Source: Azospirillum sp. B4 (lineage in GTDB: Bacteria; Pseudomonadota; Alphaproteobacteria; Azospirillales; Azospirillaceae). Taken from it: a stretch of DNA of 64,000 nucleotides. The DNA lies in NCBI RefSeq assembly GCF_000333275.1, contig NZ_BACU01000637.1, forward strand, positions 27,401 to 91,400, given 5' to 3'. The notes beneath the pieces are model-generated. The model saw only the letters and a program-made list of their open reading frames with translations. It ran no database searches and was not told the DNA's origin. Position 1 is the stretch's first letter. Each line of letters starts with the position of its first letter. The translations under genes were made by a program, and so were the position numbers. Positions 18,560 through 26,554 of the stretch are shown here, one piece after another.

Positions 18560-19420
18560 ATGTTTGCCGCCATCGGCCTGCTCGGCGTGTTCATCTGCGT
18601 GTTCGGGTCGTTCGTGATCTTCGGCGGCAAGATCGGCATCATCCTTGAGGCGCTGCCGGGCGAGTTCATGACCATTGGCGGCGCCGCCATCTGCGGCTTC
18701 ATGGTCGCGAACAGCACGCATGTGATCAAACAGTCCCTGGGCGCGGTGAAACGCATCTTTCCGGGCGCGCGGTTCCACAAGAAGGAATACATGGAGCTTC
18801 TGTCGCTGCTCTATCAAATCCTGAAGACGATGAAGACCAAGGGCGTGCTGGCCATCGAGCAGCACATTGAAAAGCCCCTGGAAAGCAACATCTTCAACGC
18901 CTACCCCTCGATCATGAAGGACCCCTTCACGGTCAAGTTCATCGCGGACTATCTGCGCATGTTCTCCATCGGCGTGGACAACCCGCATGAACTGGAGGCC
19001 CTGATGGAGCAGGAGATCGACAAGGCCAAGCACGAGGACCTGCACTCCAGCCACGCCTTCCAGACCATGGCCGACGCCATGCCGGCGCTGGGCATCGTCG
19101 CCGCCGTGCTGGGCGTCATCAAGACCATGGCGTCCATCACCGAACCGCCCGAGGTGCTGGGCAAGCTGATCGGTGGCGCCCTGGTCGGCACCTTCATGGG
19201 CATCTTCCTGTCCTACTGCATCCTTGCCCCCATCGCCTCGCGCCTGAAGGGCGTGGCGGAGGAGGAAAACCAGTTCTACCACGTCATCCGCGCGGCCATC
19301 ACGGCCCACCTGGCGGGCTATGCGCCCCAGGTGTCCATCGAGGCGGCGCGAAAAAAGGTGCCCACGGAATACATGCCGGACTTCAATGAGCTGGAAGAGG
19401 CGCTGTCGGCCATCAGTTAG
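18560..19420 (+). CDS. motA: Flagellar motor stator protein MotA
   Basis: 286-residue stator subunit with four membrane segments: about 2-22 and 30-52 at the N-terminus, and about 170-192 and 202-224 near the C-terminus. A cytoplasmic domain between them contacts the rotor. The conserved MPALGIVAAVLGVIKTM and LGKLIGGALVGTFMGIFLSY stretches are present, including the channel-lining Pro and Thr/Ser residues. A TTGACA lies about 60 bp upstream but with no well-spaced -10. Unlike the usual pair, motB does not follow; the next 390 bp hold no gene. Confidence 0.95.
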   Translation: MFAAIGLLGVFICVFGSFVIFGGKIGIILEALPGEFMTIGGAAICGFMVANSTHVIKQSLGAVKRIFPGARFHKKEYMELLSLLYQILKTMKTKGVLAIEQHIEKPLESNIFNAYPSIMKDPFTVKFIADYLRMFSIGVDNPHELEALMEQEIDKAKHEDLHSSHAFQTMADAMPALGIVAAVLGVIKTMASITEPPEVLGKLIGGALVGTFMGIFLSYCILAPIASRLKGVAEEENQFYHVIRAAITAHLAGYAPQVSIEAARKKVPTEYMPDFNELEEALSAIS

Positions 19421-19813
19421 TCGCCCTCAAGCGCCGGCGGCCCCAGTGGCATGAGCCGCTTCCCGCGCCGCTGACGAAGTCGCTGGGTTTGGGGCAAGGC
19501 GCCCGCGCCCATGCCATCCGCCGGCGGCGGACCCGCAACCCAGCCATGCCGCACCGCACCCCCGATTCGGTCTTAATGCGATTGACCTGGGGCGCCGGAG
19601 AGGCCAACTACGATGCCATGCGAATAGAGCGTCATCCCACCGGCCCGGCATGCATCACGACAGCCGCCCACGCCTGACGCTTTGCCATGGCCGCCTGTTC
19701 CTGGGCGGCCATTTTCACGAGGCAGCATCCATCGCGCCTTGCCAACGGCGCCGTCCCCTGGGGAACGGCGACGGGCGGGTGTCGGGCCGCCGAAACAACA
19801 TAGGAGACGTAAT
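19421..19813. other. Intergenic region after motA, with a partial repeat module
   Basis: About 390 bp without a convincing gene; a 62-codon frame at 19489 lacks an SD and has unremarkable composition. At 19425-19440 it contains CCTCAAGCGCCGGCGG, the same end sequence as modules D and E, in the same reverse orientation, but the rest of the module is not recognisable. The last 20 bases hold the SD of the next gene. Confidence 0.5.
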
Positions 19814-20416
19814 TTGACCGATCAGCCGCTCGCCGGAAAAGCCGTTGCCATCCTCATCGCCAACGGCTTCGAAGAAGTGGAAATGACTGAAGCGCAGCGC
19901 GCCCTGCTGCGCGCCGGCGCCGCGCCCAAGATCATCTCGCCCGAGCAGGGCCTGGTGAACGGCTGGCACGGCACCTCCTGGGGCCACTACTTCCCCACGG
20001 ACAAGCAGATTGGCGAAGTGCTGGCCGCCGACTTCGACCTGCTGGTCCTGCCGGGTGGTGAGCGCAGCGTGACCAAGCTGTCCGGCAATCCGCACACCCG
20101 CCGCATCATCGGCAGCTTCATGGACGCCGGCAAGGGCGTGGCCGCCATCAACCACGGTGTCCAGCTGCTGGCCGTGGCCCAGCGCCTGAAGGGCCGCACC
20201 GTGACTGGCAACGACGCGATCCGCGAGACCGTCGAGGCCGCCGGCGCCACCTGGGTGGCCGAGGAAGGCCAGAACATGAACATCGACCGCCAGCTGCTGA
20301 CCGCCCGCGGTCCGGAAGAGGTGGTGCCGGAGTTCATCGAGACCATGCTGCGCGTCTTCGCCGACGCCATCGAGTACCGCCGCCAGCTGCAGGCCGAGAA
20401 GGCCGCCGCCGCCTAA
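19814..20416 (+). CDS. DJ-1/PfpI family protein lacking the nucleophilic cysteine
   Basis: 200 residues. The start is TTG at 19814, with GGAG 7 bases upstream; the frame reaches back to 19682 but that part has no family similarity. The flavodoxin-like DJ-1/PfpI fold is clear: VAILIANGFEEVEMTEA at the N-terminus with the conserved Glu, DLLVLPGG, and the nucleophile elbow. At the elbow the family normally has A-I-C-H-G; here it is A-I-N113-H114-G, so the catalytic/redox Cys is Asn. Peptidase, glyoxalase or deglycase activity of the usual type is therefore unlikely. A strong terminator follows. Confidence 0.88.
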   Translation: MTDQPLAGKAVAILIANGFEEVEMTEAQRALLRAGAAPKIISPEQGLVNGWHGTSWGHYFPTDKQIGEVLAADFDLLVLPGGERSVTKLSGNPHTRRIIGSFMDAGKGVAAINHGVQLLAVAQRLKGRTVTGNDAIRETVEAAGATWVAEEGQNMNIDRQLLTARGPEEVVPEFIETMLRVFADAIEYRRQLQAEKAAAA

Positions 20417-20440
20417 GGTTGGGCTTTACCTGATTGAAAG

Positions 20441-20475
20441 AAGGGCGCGCGGCACCGGCCTCGCGCCCTTTTTTA
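20441..20475 (+). terminator. Rho-independent terminator after the DJ-1/PfpI gene
   Basis: AAGGGCGCG-C, loop, CGCGCCCTT followed by a run of six T residues, 25 bases after the stop codon. Good stem and T-tract. Confidence 0.88.
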
Positions 20476-20478
20476 TTT

Positions 20479-20576
20479 CCTCAAGCGCCGGCAGGTCCAT
20501 CCGGACCTTTGGCTATCCTCGTTTTGCAGTCCGCCTTCGGCTCCCTACAAACCTCGGCGGACGCGGTCGCGTCCTA
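20479..20576 (-). repeat. Dispersed structured intergenic module, copy D
   Basis: A 98-bp copy in reverse orientation, immediately after the terminator. Read on the minus strand: GGACGC-gacc-GCGTCC; GTTTG...CAAAAC; AGGTCC-ggat-GGACCT; then the GCCGGCGCTTGAGG end. The third stem differs from copy C at most positions yet remains self-complementary. Confidence 0.85.
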
Positions 20577-20594
20577 TTCAATTTTTTGGGTTTC

Positions 20595-21665
20595 CTAACC
20601 CCGCCGGTATTCCATCACCGCCCAGGTGAACAGGCCCAGCAGGACCAGCGCCCCCGCCTGGTGGGTGGCGGCCACATGCACGGGCACGAACAGAAGCAGG
20701 GTGGTGATGCCCAGGCTGATCTGCACCAGCACCATGACGGCCACGGCGATGGCCAGGCCGCGCGCCCGGCCCTGGACGCCCACGTTCAGGGCGCGGAAGG
20801 CGTAGGACCAGACCACCAGGCCGGTCAGGATGGCCAGCCAGCGGTGGGTGAACTGCACGGCGGCCGTGTTTTCCAGCAGGTTCAGCCAGGCGGGGCTGAG
20901 GTTCCACATCTCCTCCGGCGCCAGGGTGCCGTTCATCAGCGGCCAGGTGTTGTAGGCCTGGCCGGCGTCCAGGCCGGCGGTGAAGGCGCCCCACACCATG
21001 GTGACGGCCACCAGCGCCATGGCGATGCCGGCATGGCGGCGCAGGCTGGCGCGGGCGGCGTGCGCGGCGCCGCTGGCGGCCGGGAGCAGCAGCGGCAGGG
21101 CCGTTGCCAGCATGGCGACATAGATCAGCACCGCCAGCGACAGGTGGGCCGCCAGGCGGTAATGGCTGACATCCGGCCGGTTCACCAGCCCGCTTTTCAC
21201 CATGTACCAGCCCAACGCCCCCTGCAGCCCGCCCAGCACGAACAGGCCCACCAGACGCGGCACCAGGCTGCGCGGAACGCGGCGGGTGAAGGCGAAGAAC
21301 AGGAAGGGCAGCAGGAAGACGACGCCGATCAAGCGCCCCACCAGGCGGTGGAACCATTCCCAGAAGAAGATGCCCTTGAACTGGGCCAGGTCCATGCCGT
21401 TGTGCTTCAGCGCGTATTCCGGCGTCGCCTGGTACTTGGCGAATTCCTCCACCCAGGCGGACTCCGACAGGGGCGGCAGGGCGCCCGTCACCGGCTTCCA
21501 CTCGGTGATCGACAGGCCGCTTTCCGTCAGGCGGGTGATGGCGCCGATGACCGCCATGGCGAACACCATGGCGGCGCACACCAGCAGCCAGATGCCGATG
21601 GCGCGGTAGGGCGCACGGTGAGCGGCGGCCCGGACATGGGCGGTGGGGAAAGGCGTGACGGTCAC
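20595..21665 (-). CDS. ctaA: Heme A synthase (CtaA/COX15 type)
   Basis: 356-residue polytopic membrane enzyme that oxidises the C8 methyl of heme O to the formyl group of heme A for aa3-type oxidases. About eight membrane segments are visible. Conserved histidine motifs: the first half has FFWEWFHRLVGR and HYRLAAHLSLA; the second half has QFTHRWLAILTG and HVAATHQAGALVLLG. The ITRLTESGLSITEWKPVTGALPP segment near residue 45 is typical of the alphaproteobacterial/mitochondrial type. No other cytochrome oxidase assembly gene is adjacent. Confidence 0.95.
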   Translation of the reverse strand: MTVTPFPTAHVRAAAHRAPYRAIGIWLLVCAAMVFAMAVIGAITRLTESGLSITEWKPVTGALPPLSESAWVEEFAKYQATPEYALKHNGMDLAQFKGIFFWEWFHRLVGRLIGVVFLLPFLFFAFTRRVPRSLVPRLVGLFVLGGLQGALGWYMVKSGLVNRPDVSHYRLAAHLSLAVLIYVAMLATALPLLLPAASGAAHAARASLRRHAGIAMALVAVTMVWGAFTAGLDAGQAYNTWPLMNGTLAPEEMWNLSPAWLNLLENTAAVQFTHRWLAILTGLVVWSYAFRALNVGVQGRARGLAIAVAVMVLVQISLGITTLLLFVPVHVAATHQAGALVLLGLFTWAVMEYRRG

Positions 21666-21738
21666 GGTGCAACGGTCCCGGTACAGGAATGACTGGGGCG
21701 GACTATAAGCCCGCCCCAGCGCCGGAACAAACCCGGCC

Positions 21739-23829
21739 TTACAGCCCCTTCCCGAAGGCCCGCAGCAGGAAGGCCTGGGTCAGCGCCACTTCCTTCAGCT
21801 TGTCGAAGCGGCCGGCGGCACCGGCATGGCCGGCGCCCATCTCTGTGCGCGACAGCAGGACGTGGTCATCCGTTTTCAGCGTGCGCAGCCTGGCCGCCCA
21901 TTTGGCCGGTTCCCAATAGGTCACCCGCGGGTCGCTGAGGCCCGCCGTGATCAGCAGGTGGGGATAGGCCTTGGCCGCGACGTTGTCATAGGGGCTGTAG
22001 GCCTTCAGCCGCTGGTAGACCTCCGGCTCGTTGGGGTTGCCCCACTCGTCATACTCGATGACCGTCAGGGGCAGGCTGTCGTCCAGCATGGTGTTGACCA
22101 CGTCGACGAAGGGAACCTGGGCCACGATGGCGCGGAACAGGCCTTCCGGCGCCATGTTGGCCACGCCACCCATCAACAGGCCGCCGGCGCTGCCGCCCTC
22201 GGCCGAGATGTTGCCCGCCTTGACGTAGCCTTGGGCCGCCAGGAACTGGGCGGCGTCGATGAAGTCGGTGAAGCTGTTGATCTTGTTCTCCAGCTTGCCG
22301 TCCTCGTACCAGCCGCGCCCCAGCTCGTCACCGCCCCGGATGTGGGCGATGGCGAAGGCGAAGCCGCGATCCAGCAGGCCCAGGCGGTTGGCGGAGAAGT
22401 AGGGGTCGATACCGTGGCCGTAGGCGCCATAGGCGTAGAGGTGAAGGGCGCCCGAGCCGTCCTTGGGAAAGTCGCGGCGGTGGACGATGGACACGGGGAT
22501 CAGCGTGCCATCGCGCGCCGGGGCCAGCAGGCGGGCGCTGACATACTGGTCGGCGTCATAGCCGCTGGGGATCTCCTGGACCTTGCGGATGGCCAGGGTG
22601 CGGTCCTTCAGGTCGTAATCGTAGACCGTGGGGGGCGTCACCAGCGACTGGTAGCGCAGGCGCAGCAGGCCGCCGTCATAGTCGAAATTGGCACCGGGCC
22701 CGACCTCGAACGCCGCGTCGGGAAAGGCGATGTCGTGGGCATCGCCGTTCTTGTCCAGCACCCGCACCACCTGGGCGCCATCCACCCGGGCATAGATCAC
22801 CAGCCAGTCGCGGAAGGCCATGTGGCCGGTCAGGTAGGTGCGGTCGGCGGGGGCGATCACCTCCACCCAGTTGGCCTCGGCCGTATCGGCCAGGGGGGCC
22901 TTCACCAGGCGGAAGTTGCGGTGGGTGTCGTTGGTGATGATCCAGGCGGTGTCGCCCTGGTCCTCCACATTGTACTCATGCCCCTGGCGGCGGGGCAGGA
23001 CCAGGCGCGGCGCCGCCTCCGGCTGGGTGGCGTCCAGCAGGCGCACCTCGGTCGAGATGTTGTTGTGGGCGACGATGCGCAGGAAACGGCCGGACAGCGT
23101 CAGGTCCAGGCTGACCATCCAGGCGGGGTCCGCCTCCTCATACACCAGCGCGTCCTCCGACACGGCCGTGCCCAGGCGATGCCGCCATACGGTCTTGGGG
23201 CGCTGGAATTCATCCTGGCGGACATAGAACAGGTGCTGGCCATCGGCCGCCCACGCGACGCCGGGCGTGGCGTCGGCCACGCCCTCCAGCACCATCTCGC
23301 CCGTGCCCAGGTCCTTCACCCGCACGCCATAGCGTTCCGAACCGTCGGTGTCGGCGGTGTAGGCCAGGTAGCGGCCGTCGCGCGTCGTCTCGAAGTCCGC
23401 GACGCGCATGAAGTCGTGCTGGGCGGCCAGGACGTTGACGTCCAGCACCAGTTCCTCATCCGCGCTGCCGGCGGCCCAGCGCACGAAGACCGGGTAGTTC
23501 TGCCCGGCGGCGAAGCGCGACTGGTAAAAATAGCCGTCGCGGCGATAGGGGACGCCGGTGTCGTCCTCCTTGATGCGGGCGCGCAGTTCGGCCACCAGGG
23601 CCGGACGCAAGTCGCCCTCCCCGCCCAGCACCTGGTCGATGTAAGCGTTCTCCGCGTTCAGGTGGGCCAGGATGTCCGGGTCCTTGACCTCGGGGAAGGC
23701 CGGGTCGCGCAGCCAGTCGTAAGGGTCGACGCGAACCTCGCCATGCGCTGTCTTTTCAACCGGCCAGACCCGGGCAACGGGCGGCTTGGCGAAGGCGGAC
23801 TGGCGGAAGGGACGGTCGGCGACGGACAT
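21739..23829 (-). CDS. ptrB: Oligopeptidase B-type S9 serine peptidase
   Basis: 696 residues from the ATG at 23829; a 258-bp extension upstream has no domain similarity. The N-terminal seven-bladed propeller (about 75-410) is followed by the alpha/beta-hydrolase domain. Nucleophile in AEGGSAGGLLMG, Asp in AGLSDPRVTYWEPAKW, His in GAGHAGAAGR. The YAYGAYGHGIDPYFS and RGGDELGRGWYEDGK motifs are those of oligopeptidase B, which cuts short peptides after Arg/Lys. No signal peptide, so cytoplasmic. Convergent geometry is absent; it stands between ctaA and the divergent HAD gene. Confidence 0.92.
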   Translation of the reverse strand: MSVADRPFRQSAFAKPPVARVWPVEKTAHGEVRVDPYDWLRDPAFPEVKDPDILAHLNAENAYIDQVLGGEGDLRPALVAELRARIKEDDTGVPYRRDGYFYQSRFAAGQNYPVFVRWAAGSADEELVLDVNVLAAQHDFMRVADFETTRDGRYLAYTADTDGSERYGVRVKDLGTGEMVLEGVADATPGVAWAADGQHLFYVRQDEFQRPKTVWRHRLGTAVSEDALVYEEADPAWMVSLDLTLSGRFLRIVAHNNISTEVRLLDATQPEAAPRLVLPRRQGHEYNVEDQGDTAWIITNDTHRNFRLVKAPLADTAEANWVEVIAPADRTYLTGHMAFRDWLVIYARVDGAQVVRVLDKNGDAHDIAFPDAAFEVGPGANFDYDGGLLRLRYQSLVTPPTVYDYDLKDRTLAIRKVQEIPSGYDADQYVSARLLAPARDGTLIPVSIVHRRDFPKDGSGALHLYAYGAYGHGIDPYFSANRLGLLDRGFAFAIAHIRGGDELGRGWYEDGKLENKINSFTDFIDAAQFLAAQGYVKAGNISAEGGSAGGLLMGGVANMAPEGLFRAIVAQVPFVDVVNTMLDDSLPLTVIEYDEWGNPNEPEVYQRLKAYSPYDNVAAKAYPHLLITAGLSDPRVTYWEPAKWAARLRTLKTDDHVLLSRTEMGAGHAGAAGRFDKLKEVALTQAFLLRAFGKGL

Positions 23830-24104
23830 GGATGGAGGCACCTGGGCTGCGCCCGTACGGGCAGAACAATGGAGCGCAACGATATGGTTAGGGCATCGCA
23901 CCCGGCAAGCCGGCCCGAGCGGGAGGGTGCCATGCCCGTTATGCCGTCCCTTGGTTGCGGGCAATGACCCGTATTTCACACGCAAACGTTTATCGAGATG
24001 GAAGGGAGCTGCCATGCCGCCCCGGCGCTGGCGGCGGCCGGCGCGGCGCGCTATCCCAGGATCCACACCACCTCTGTATTTCCACACAGCATCCAGGGCA
24101 GGAC

Positions 24105-24761
24105 ATGTCGTTTCCCCATGCCATCCAGGCCGCCGTCTTCGACATGGACGGCCTGCTGATCGACAGCGAACGGCCCCTGCGCGGCGCCATGATGGCCGCC
24201 GCCGTGACGGTGGAGCGCCCCTTGACGGAGCTGTTCTACGGCACGCTGATCGGCCGGCCCTATCCCGCTGTCCGCCAGATGCTGGTCGACCATTTCGGCG
24301 GGGAAGCGTTGTTCGAACGCTTCACGGACCTGTACCGCTCCGCCATCCAGGCGCATTTCGACGCCGGCATCGCCCTGATGGCGGGCGTGGTGGAGCTGCT
24401 GGATCATCTGGACGCGGCCGGCATTCCCATGGCGGTGGCCACCAGCACCCAACGGGAGCGGGCGCTGCATCACCTGACCCAGGCCGGCATCGCCGATCGC
24501 TTCCGCGCCGTCATCGGCGGCGACGACGTCAGCCAAGGCAAACCGCATCCGGAACCCTATCTGAAGGCCGCCGCCGCCCTGGACGTCGAGCCCCGGCACT
24601 GCATCGCGCTGGAGGACAGCCACAACGGCATCCGCGCCGCGCACGCCGCCGGCATGATGGCCGTCATGGTGCCCGACCTGCTGGCCCCCACGGCGGAGAT
24701 CGAGGCCCTCTGCCGGGTGGCCGCCGACCTGCACGAGGTCCGGCGCTGGGTGGCGGCTTAG
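24105..24761 (+). CDS. HAD-superfamily (subfamily IA) phosphatase/phosphomutase-like
   Basis: 218 residues from the ATG at 24105. HAD motif I FDMDGLLIDSE at residues about 12-22, with both aspartates, motif II VATST, motif III Lys in GKPHPEPYL, and motif IV LEDSHNGIRAA. A helical cap lies between motifs I and II. The layout matches the beta-phosphoglucomutase/YcjU-like and YqaB-like phosphatases; substrate cannot be read from sequence. The insertion element begins directly after its stop codon. Confidence 0.9.
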   Translation: MSFPHAIQAAVFDMDGLLIDSERPLRGAMMAAAVTVERPLTELFYGTLIGRPYPAVRQMLVDHFGGEALFERFTDLYRSAIQAHFDAGIALMAGVVELLDHLDAAGIPMAVATSTQRERALHHLTQAGIADRFRAVIGGDDVSQGKPHPEPYLKAAAALDVEPRHCIALEDSHNGIRAAHAAGMMAVMVPDLLAPTAEIEALCRVAADLHEVRRWVAA

Positions 24762-24769
24762 AGTATCCG

Positions 24770-25724
24770 TTATGTGCAAGCCGCTTTTTCCTGCCAGTGT
24801 GAGCCCTTTTTGAGGAGAGCGTTGGCGAGGACGACGAGCTTGCGCATGATGGCTGTGATAGCAACCTTGGGAGGCTTTCCGGCTGCGATCAACTGGGTGT
24901 ATTTGGCGCTGAGGTCTGGATTGAATCGGGCGGCGACGAGGGCCGGCATGTAAAGGGCAGTGCGGACAGTGGCGCGTCCTGCCTGGATGAAAGAGCGCCC
25001 GCGCCACTGTCCGGACTGGCGGGTGATTGGAGCGAGCCCCGCGAGACTTGCGGCTTGGCCCGGTTCCAAAGTCCCCAATTCAGGCATTTCGACCAGCAAG
25101 GCGAATGCGGTTAGGAAACCGATGCCCGGAATGCTGGTCAGGATGGCGCACCGGCTGGCCATCGCGTCGCTGGCGGCGATACGGGCTTTGATGTTCGCGT
25201 CCAAGGCATCAAGGTGGCGCTCGATCTGCTTGAGGCGGTAGCGGTTCTGACGCTTAAGCAATGGCAAGGTCAGGTTCTTCTCACGGTTTTTCGCCGCGAC
25301 CCGATCCTTCACCAGCGCCTCACGGGCGACCAACATCTCTTTTAATTCAATGATCTCATCGCTATTGCCCGGCTTGGCTTCGATATCCAGGACAGCGCCC
25401 ATGCGGGCCAGCATGGCGGCATCCAGACCGTCCGTCTTGGCCAGTTTCCCGGTCGCCTCGGCAAAGCGCCGCGCCTGGCGGGGATTGACCTTGGCCGCAG
25501 GAAGCCCCGCCCGGGCAAGCGCCCGCTCAAAGGCCCGGTGATAGGGCCCGGTGATAGGGCCCGGTGGGTTCGAACACCACCCGTGCGACGTCTTGGCCGC
25601 ACCAGGCGACAAAGGCGGCATGACCGGCTTTGTCGTTGCCGAACCGCCGCTTGGCACCGTCGGACAGGCGATAGGCGTCCAGGGTGTCTTTCGAAACATC
25701 CACGCCGATGGTAACTTGGCTCAT
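24770..25724 (-). pseudogene. IS110-family transposase, frameshifted by a 13-bp duplication
   Basis: Restored length is 313 residues. The N-terminal DEDD/RuvC-like domain shows VGVD-type IGVDVSKDTLDAY, FEPTGPYH and KTDGLDAAMLARMG; the C-terminal Transposase_20 domain shows LTSIPGIGFLTAFALL, the serine-recombinase-like catalytic half, and FIQAGRATVRTALYM. At 25532-25566 the 13-base unit GGCCCGGTGATAG is present twice plus a partial third copy, where the family reads P-Y-H-R-A-F-E-R only once. The extra 13 bases shift the frame, splitting it into 25527-25748 and 24770-25699. Hence non-functional unless recoded. Confidence 0.88.
25532..25566. repeat. 13-bp tandem duplication inside the transposase gene
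   Basis: Units GGCCCGGTGATAG at 25532-25544 and 25545-25557, then the first nine bases again to 25566. Removing one unit restores the transposase frame exactly. Confidence 0.9.
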
Positions 25725-25855
25725 CTTTTCCGTGCCTCTGCTTGTCATACGGGGCTTTCTCCCCGGTATCCGTTCAGGCCAATGGAAAAGACGAGGGCGA
25801 TCAAACTCTAACTCGGCTCGTTAACAGCCTGCGGTCACTCGATCCGTCCCTCGCC

Positions 25856-25885
25856 GCTGGGAGAGGGGTGCAGCCCTCTCCCAGC
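25856..25885. repeat. Perfect 12-bp-arm palindrome
   Basis: GCTGGGAGAGGG and CCCTCTCCCAGC around a 6-base loop. No T-run follows on either strand. It is the first of a row of hairpins between the insertion element and the small protein gene at 26.3 kb, and could be part of the element's noncoding end. Confidence 0.8.
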
Positions 25886-25926
25886 GATTCCATCGTCGCC
25901 CGTCGGCACGGAAATTCATAAGACAA

Positions 25927-25958
25927 GCGGGATGCGATCACGTGTGATCGCATCCCGC
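25927..25958. repeat. Perfect 15-bp-arm palindrome
   Basis: GCGGGATGCGATCAC and its exact complement GTGATCGCATCCCGC, separated by two bases. Too long a perfect match to be chance in 64 kb; no T-run follows. Confidence 0.85.
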
Positions 25959-25975
25959 TCGTAACCTATTCATGA

Positions 25976-26026
25976 TAGAGCGGATTTACACGATCAGGTG
26001 ATTCCACCTGATCGCGTTCCGCTCTA
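25976..26026. repeat. Two-tier palindrome with GATC core
   Basis: Outer arms TAGAGCGG/CCGCTCTA and inner arms CGATCAGGTG/CACCTGATCG around a 4-base loop. The inner arms contain GATC, the CcrM/Dam-like core. It lies 7 bp from the next repeat module. Confidence 0.85.
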
Positions 26027-26032
26027 ACCCGC

Positions 26033-26129
26033 CCTCAAGCGCCGGCGGGGCATCCGCCCCTTGGCTATCCTCGATTTCCAGTCCGCCTCCGGCTCCCCGT
26101 AAATCTCCGGCGGACGCGGTCGCGTCCTA
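26033..26129 (-). repeat. Dispersed structured intergenic module, copy E
   Basis: A 97-bp copy in reverse orientation. Read on the minus strand: GGACGC-gacc-GCGTCC; GATTT...AAATC; GGGGC-ggat-GCCCC; then the GCCGGCGCTTGAGG end. Hairpin H1 is joined to its GGACGC end, as in copy A. Confidence 0.85.
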
Positions 26130-26160
26130 CAGCGGCACGAGTCAAAATCTCGTGCCGCTG
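26130..26160. repeat. Hairpin H1, copy next to module E
   Basis: Perfect 12-bp arms CAGCGGCACGAG/CTCGTGCCGCTG with a 7-base loop, attached to the same end of the module as in copy A. Confidence 0.85.
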
Positions 26161-26200
26161 GTTTGAGCCCACGCCTCAGGCCGCGGTCGTTTCGGCACAA

Positions 26201-26236
26201 GAAAAAAGGGCCGGCAGCAAACGCTGGCGACCCTTG
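26201..26236 (-). terminator. Rho-independent terminator of the Ser/Asn-rich small protein gene
   Basis: Minus strand: AAGGGTCGCCAGC, loop GTTT, GCTGCCGGCCCTT, then six T residues. One bulge in the stem. About 30 bp after the stop codon at 26267. Confidence 0.85.
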
Positions 26237-26266
26237 GGGTTCCCCTTGCGGGGTTACGCGCGGAAC

Positions 26267-26554
26267 TCAGACCGTCAGGTTCACGAAGGCGCCACGGGTG
26301 CGGCCCGTGTCCGAGGCGGACTTCACCTGGTCCTGCGTCGGATTGAAGTTCTGTGTGAAGCTGCTGCTGCTGCTCGTGGACGAGTTGTTGTCCGTGTTCG
26401 CCGCGTCCGAACTGTTGTCCGACGTTCCCTGGGTCTTGACCGGGGAGATGGCCTGGACCTGCGAGTTGGTGACATCCGCGGTCGAACCGGCGCCGGACGA
26501 GAAGAACGTCGCGCCGTACCCGGAACTGTAGAAGTTGATGCCGCCGATGGACAT
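26267..26554 (-). CDS. Small Ser/Asn/Thr-rich protein, unknown
   Basis: 95 residues, start ATG at 26554 behind a strong AAAGGAGG. Low complexity: it opens MSIGGINFYSSGYGATFFSS, has a central poly-Ser/Asn/Asp stretch (about residues 46-65), and ends in RTRGAFVNLTV. It has no signal peptide, no membrane helix and no cysteine. The strong SD and dedicated terminator argue for a real, well-expressed gene. Ser/Asn-rich small proteins with a similar terminal strand occur in related genomes as unannotated proteins; I cannot assign a role. Confidence 0.72.
   Translation of the reverse strand: MSIGGINFYSSGYGATFFSSGAGSTADVTNSQVQAISPVKTQGTSDNSSDAANTDNNSSTSSSSSFTQNFNPTQDQVKSASDTGRTRGAFVNLTV

Larger units (their letters stand above)
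24763..25774 (-). mobile_element. IS110-family insertion sequence, probably inactive
   Basis: The transposase gene is bounded by the 9-bp direct repeat GTATCCGTT at 24763-24771 and 25766-25774. IS110 elements lack terminal inverted repeats, so ends are hard to fix; the repeat is my best guess and the right end may extend further, to about 25.85 kb. A short stem-loop CGGGG/CCCCG at 25750-25765 lies just upstream of the transposase start. The left end abuts the HAD gene stop codon. Confidence 0.6.

Noticed and set aside
19489-19677. 62-codon frame after motA
   Set aside because: No SD and no motif; the only solid signal there is a partial repeat module.
23830-24087. N-terminal extension of the oligopeptidase gene
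   Set aside because: The extra 86 residues have no domain similarity and overlap the divergent HAD gene promoter; ATG at 23829 gives a normal family length.
25856-26160. CRISPR array
   Set aside because: The palindromes differ from one another and are not evenly spaced; no cas gene is present.
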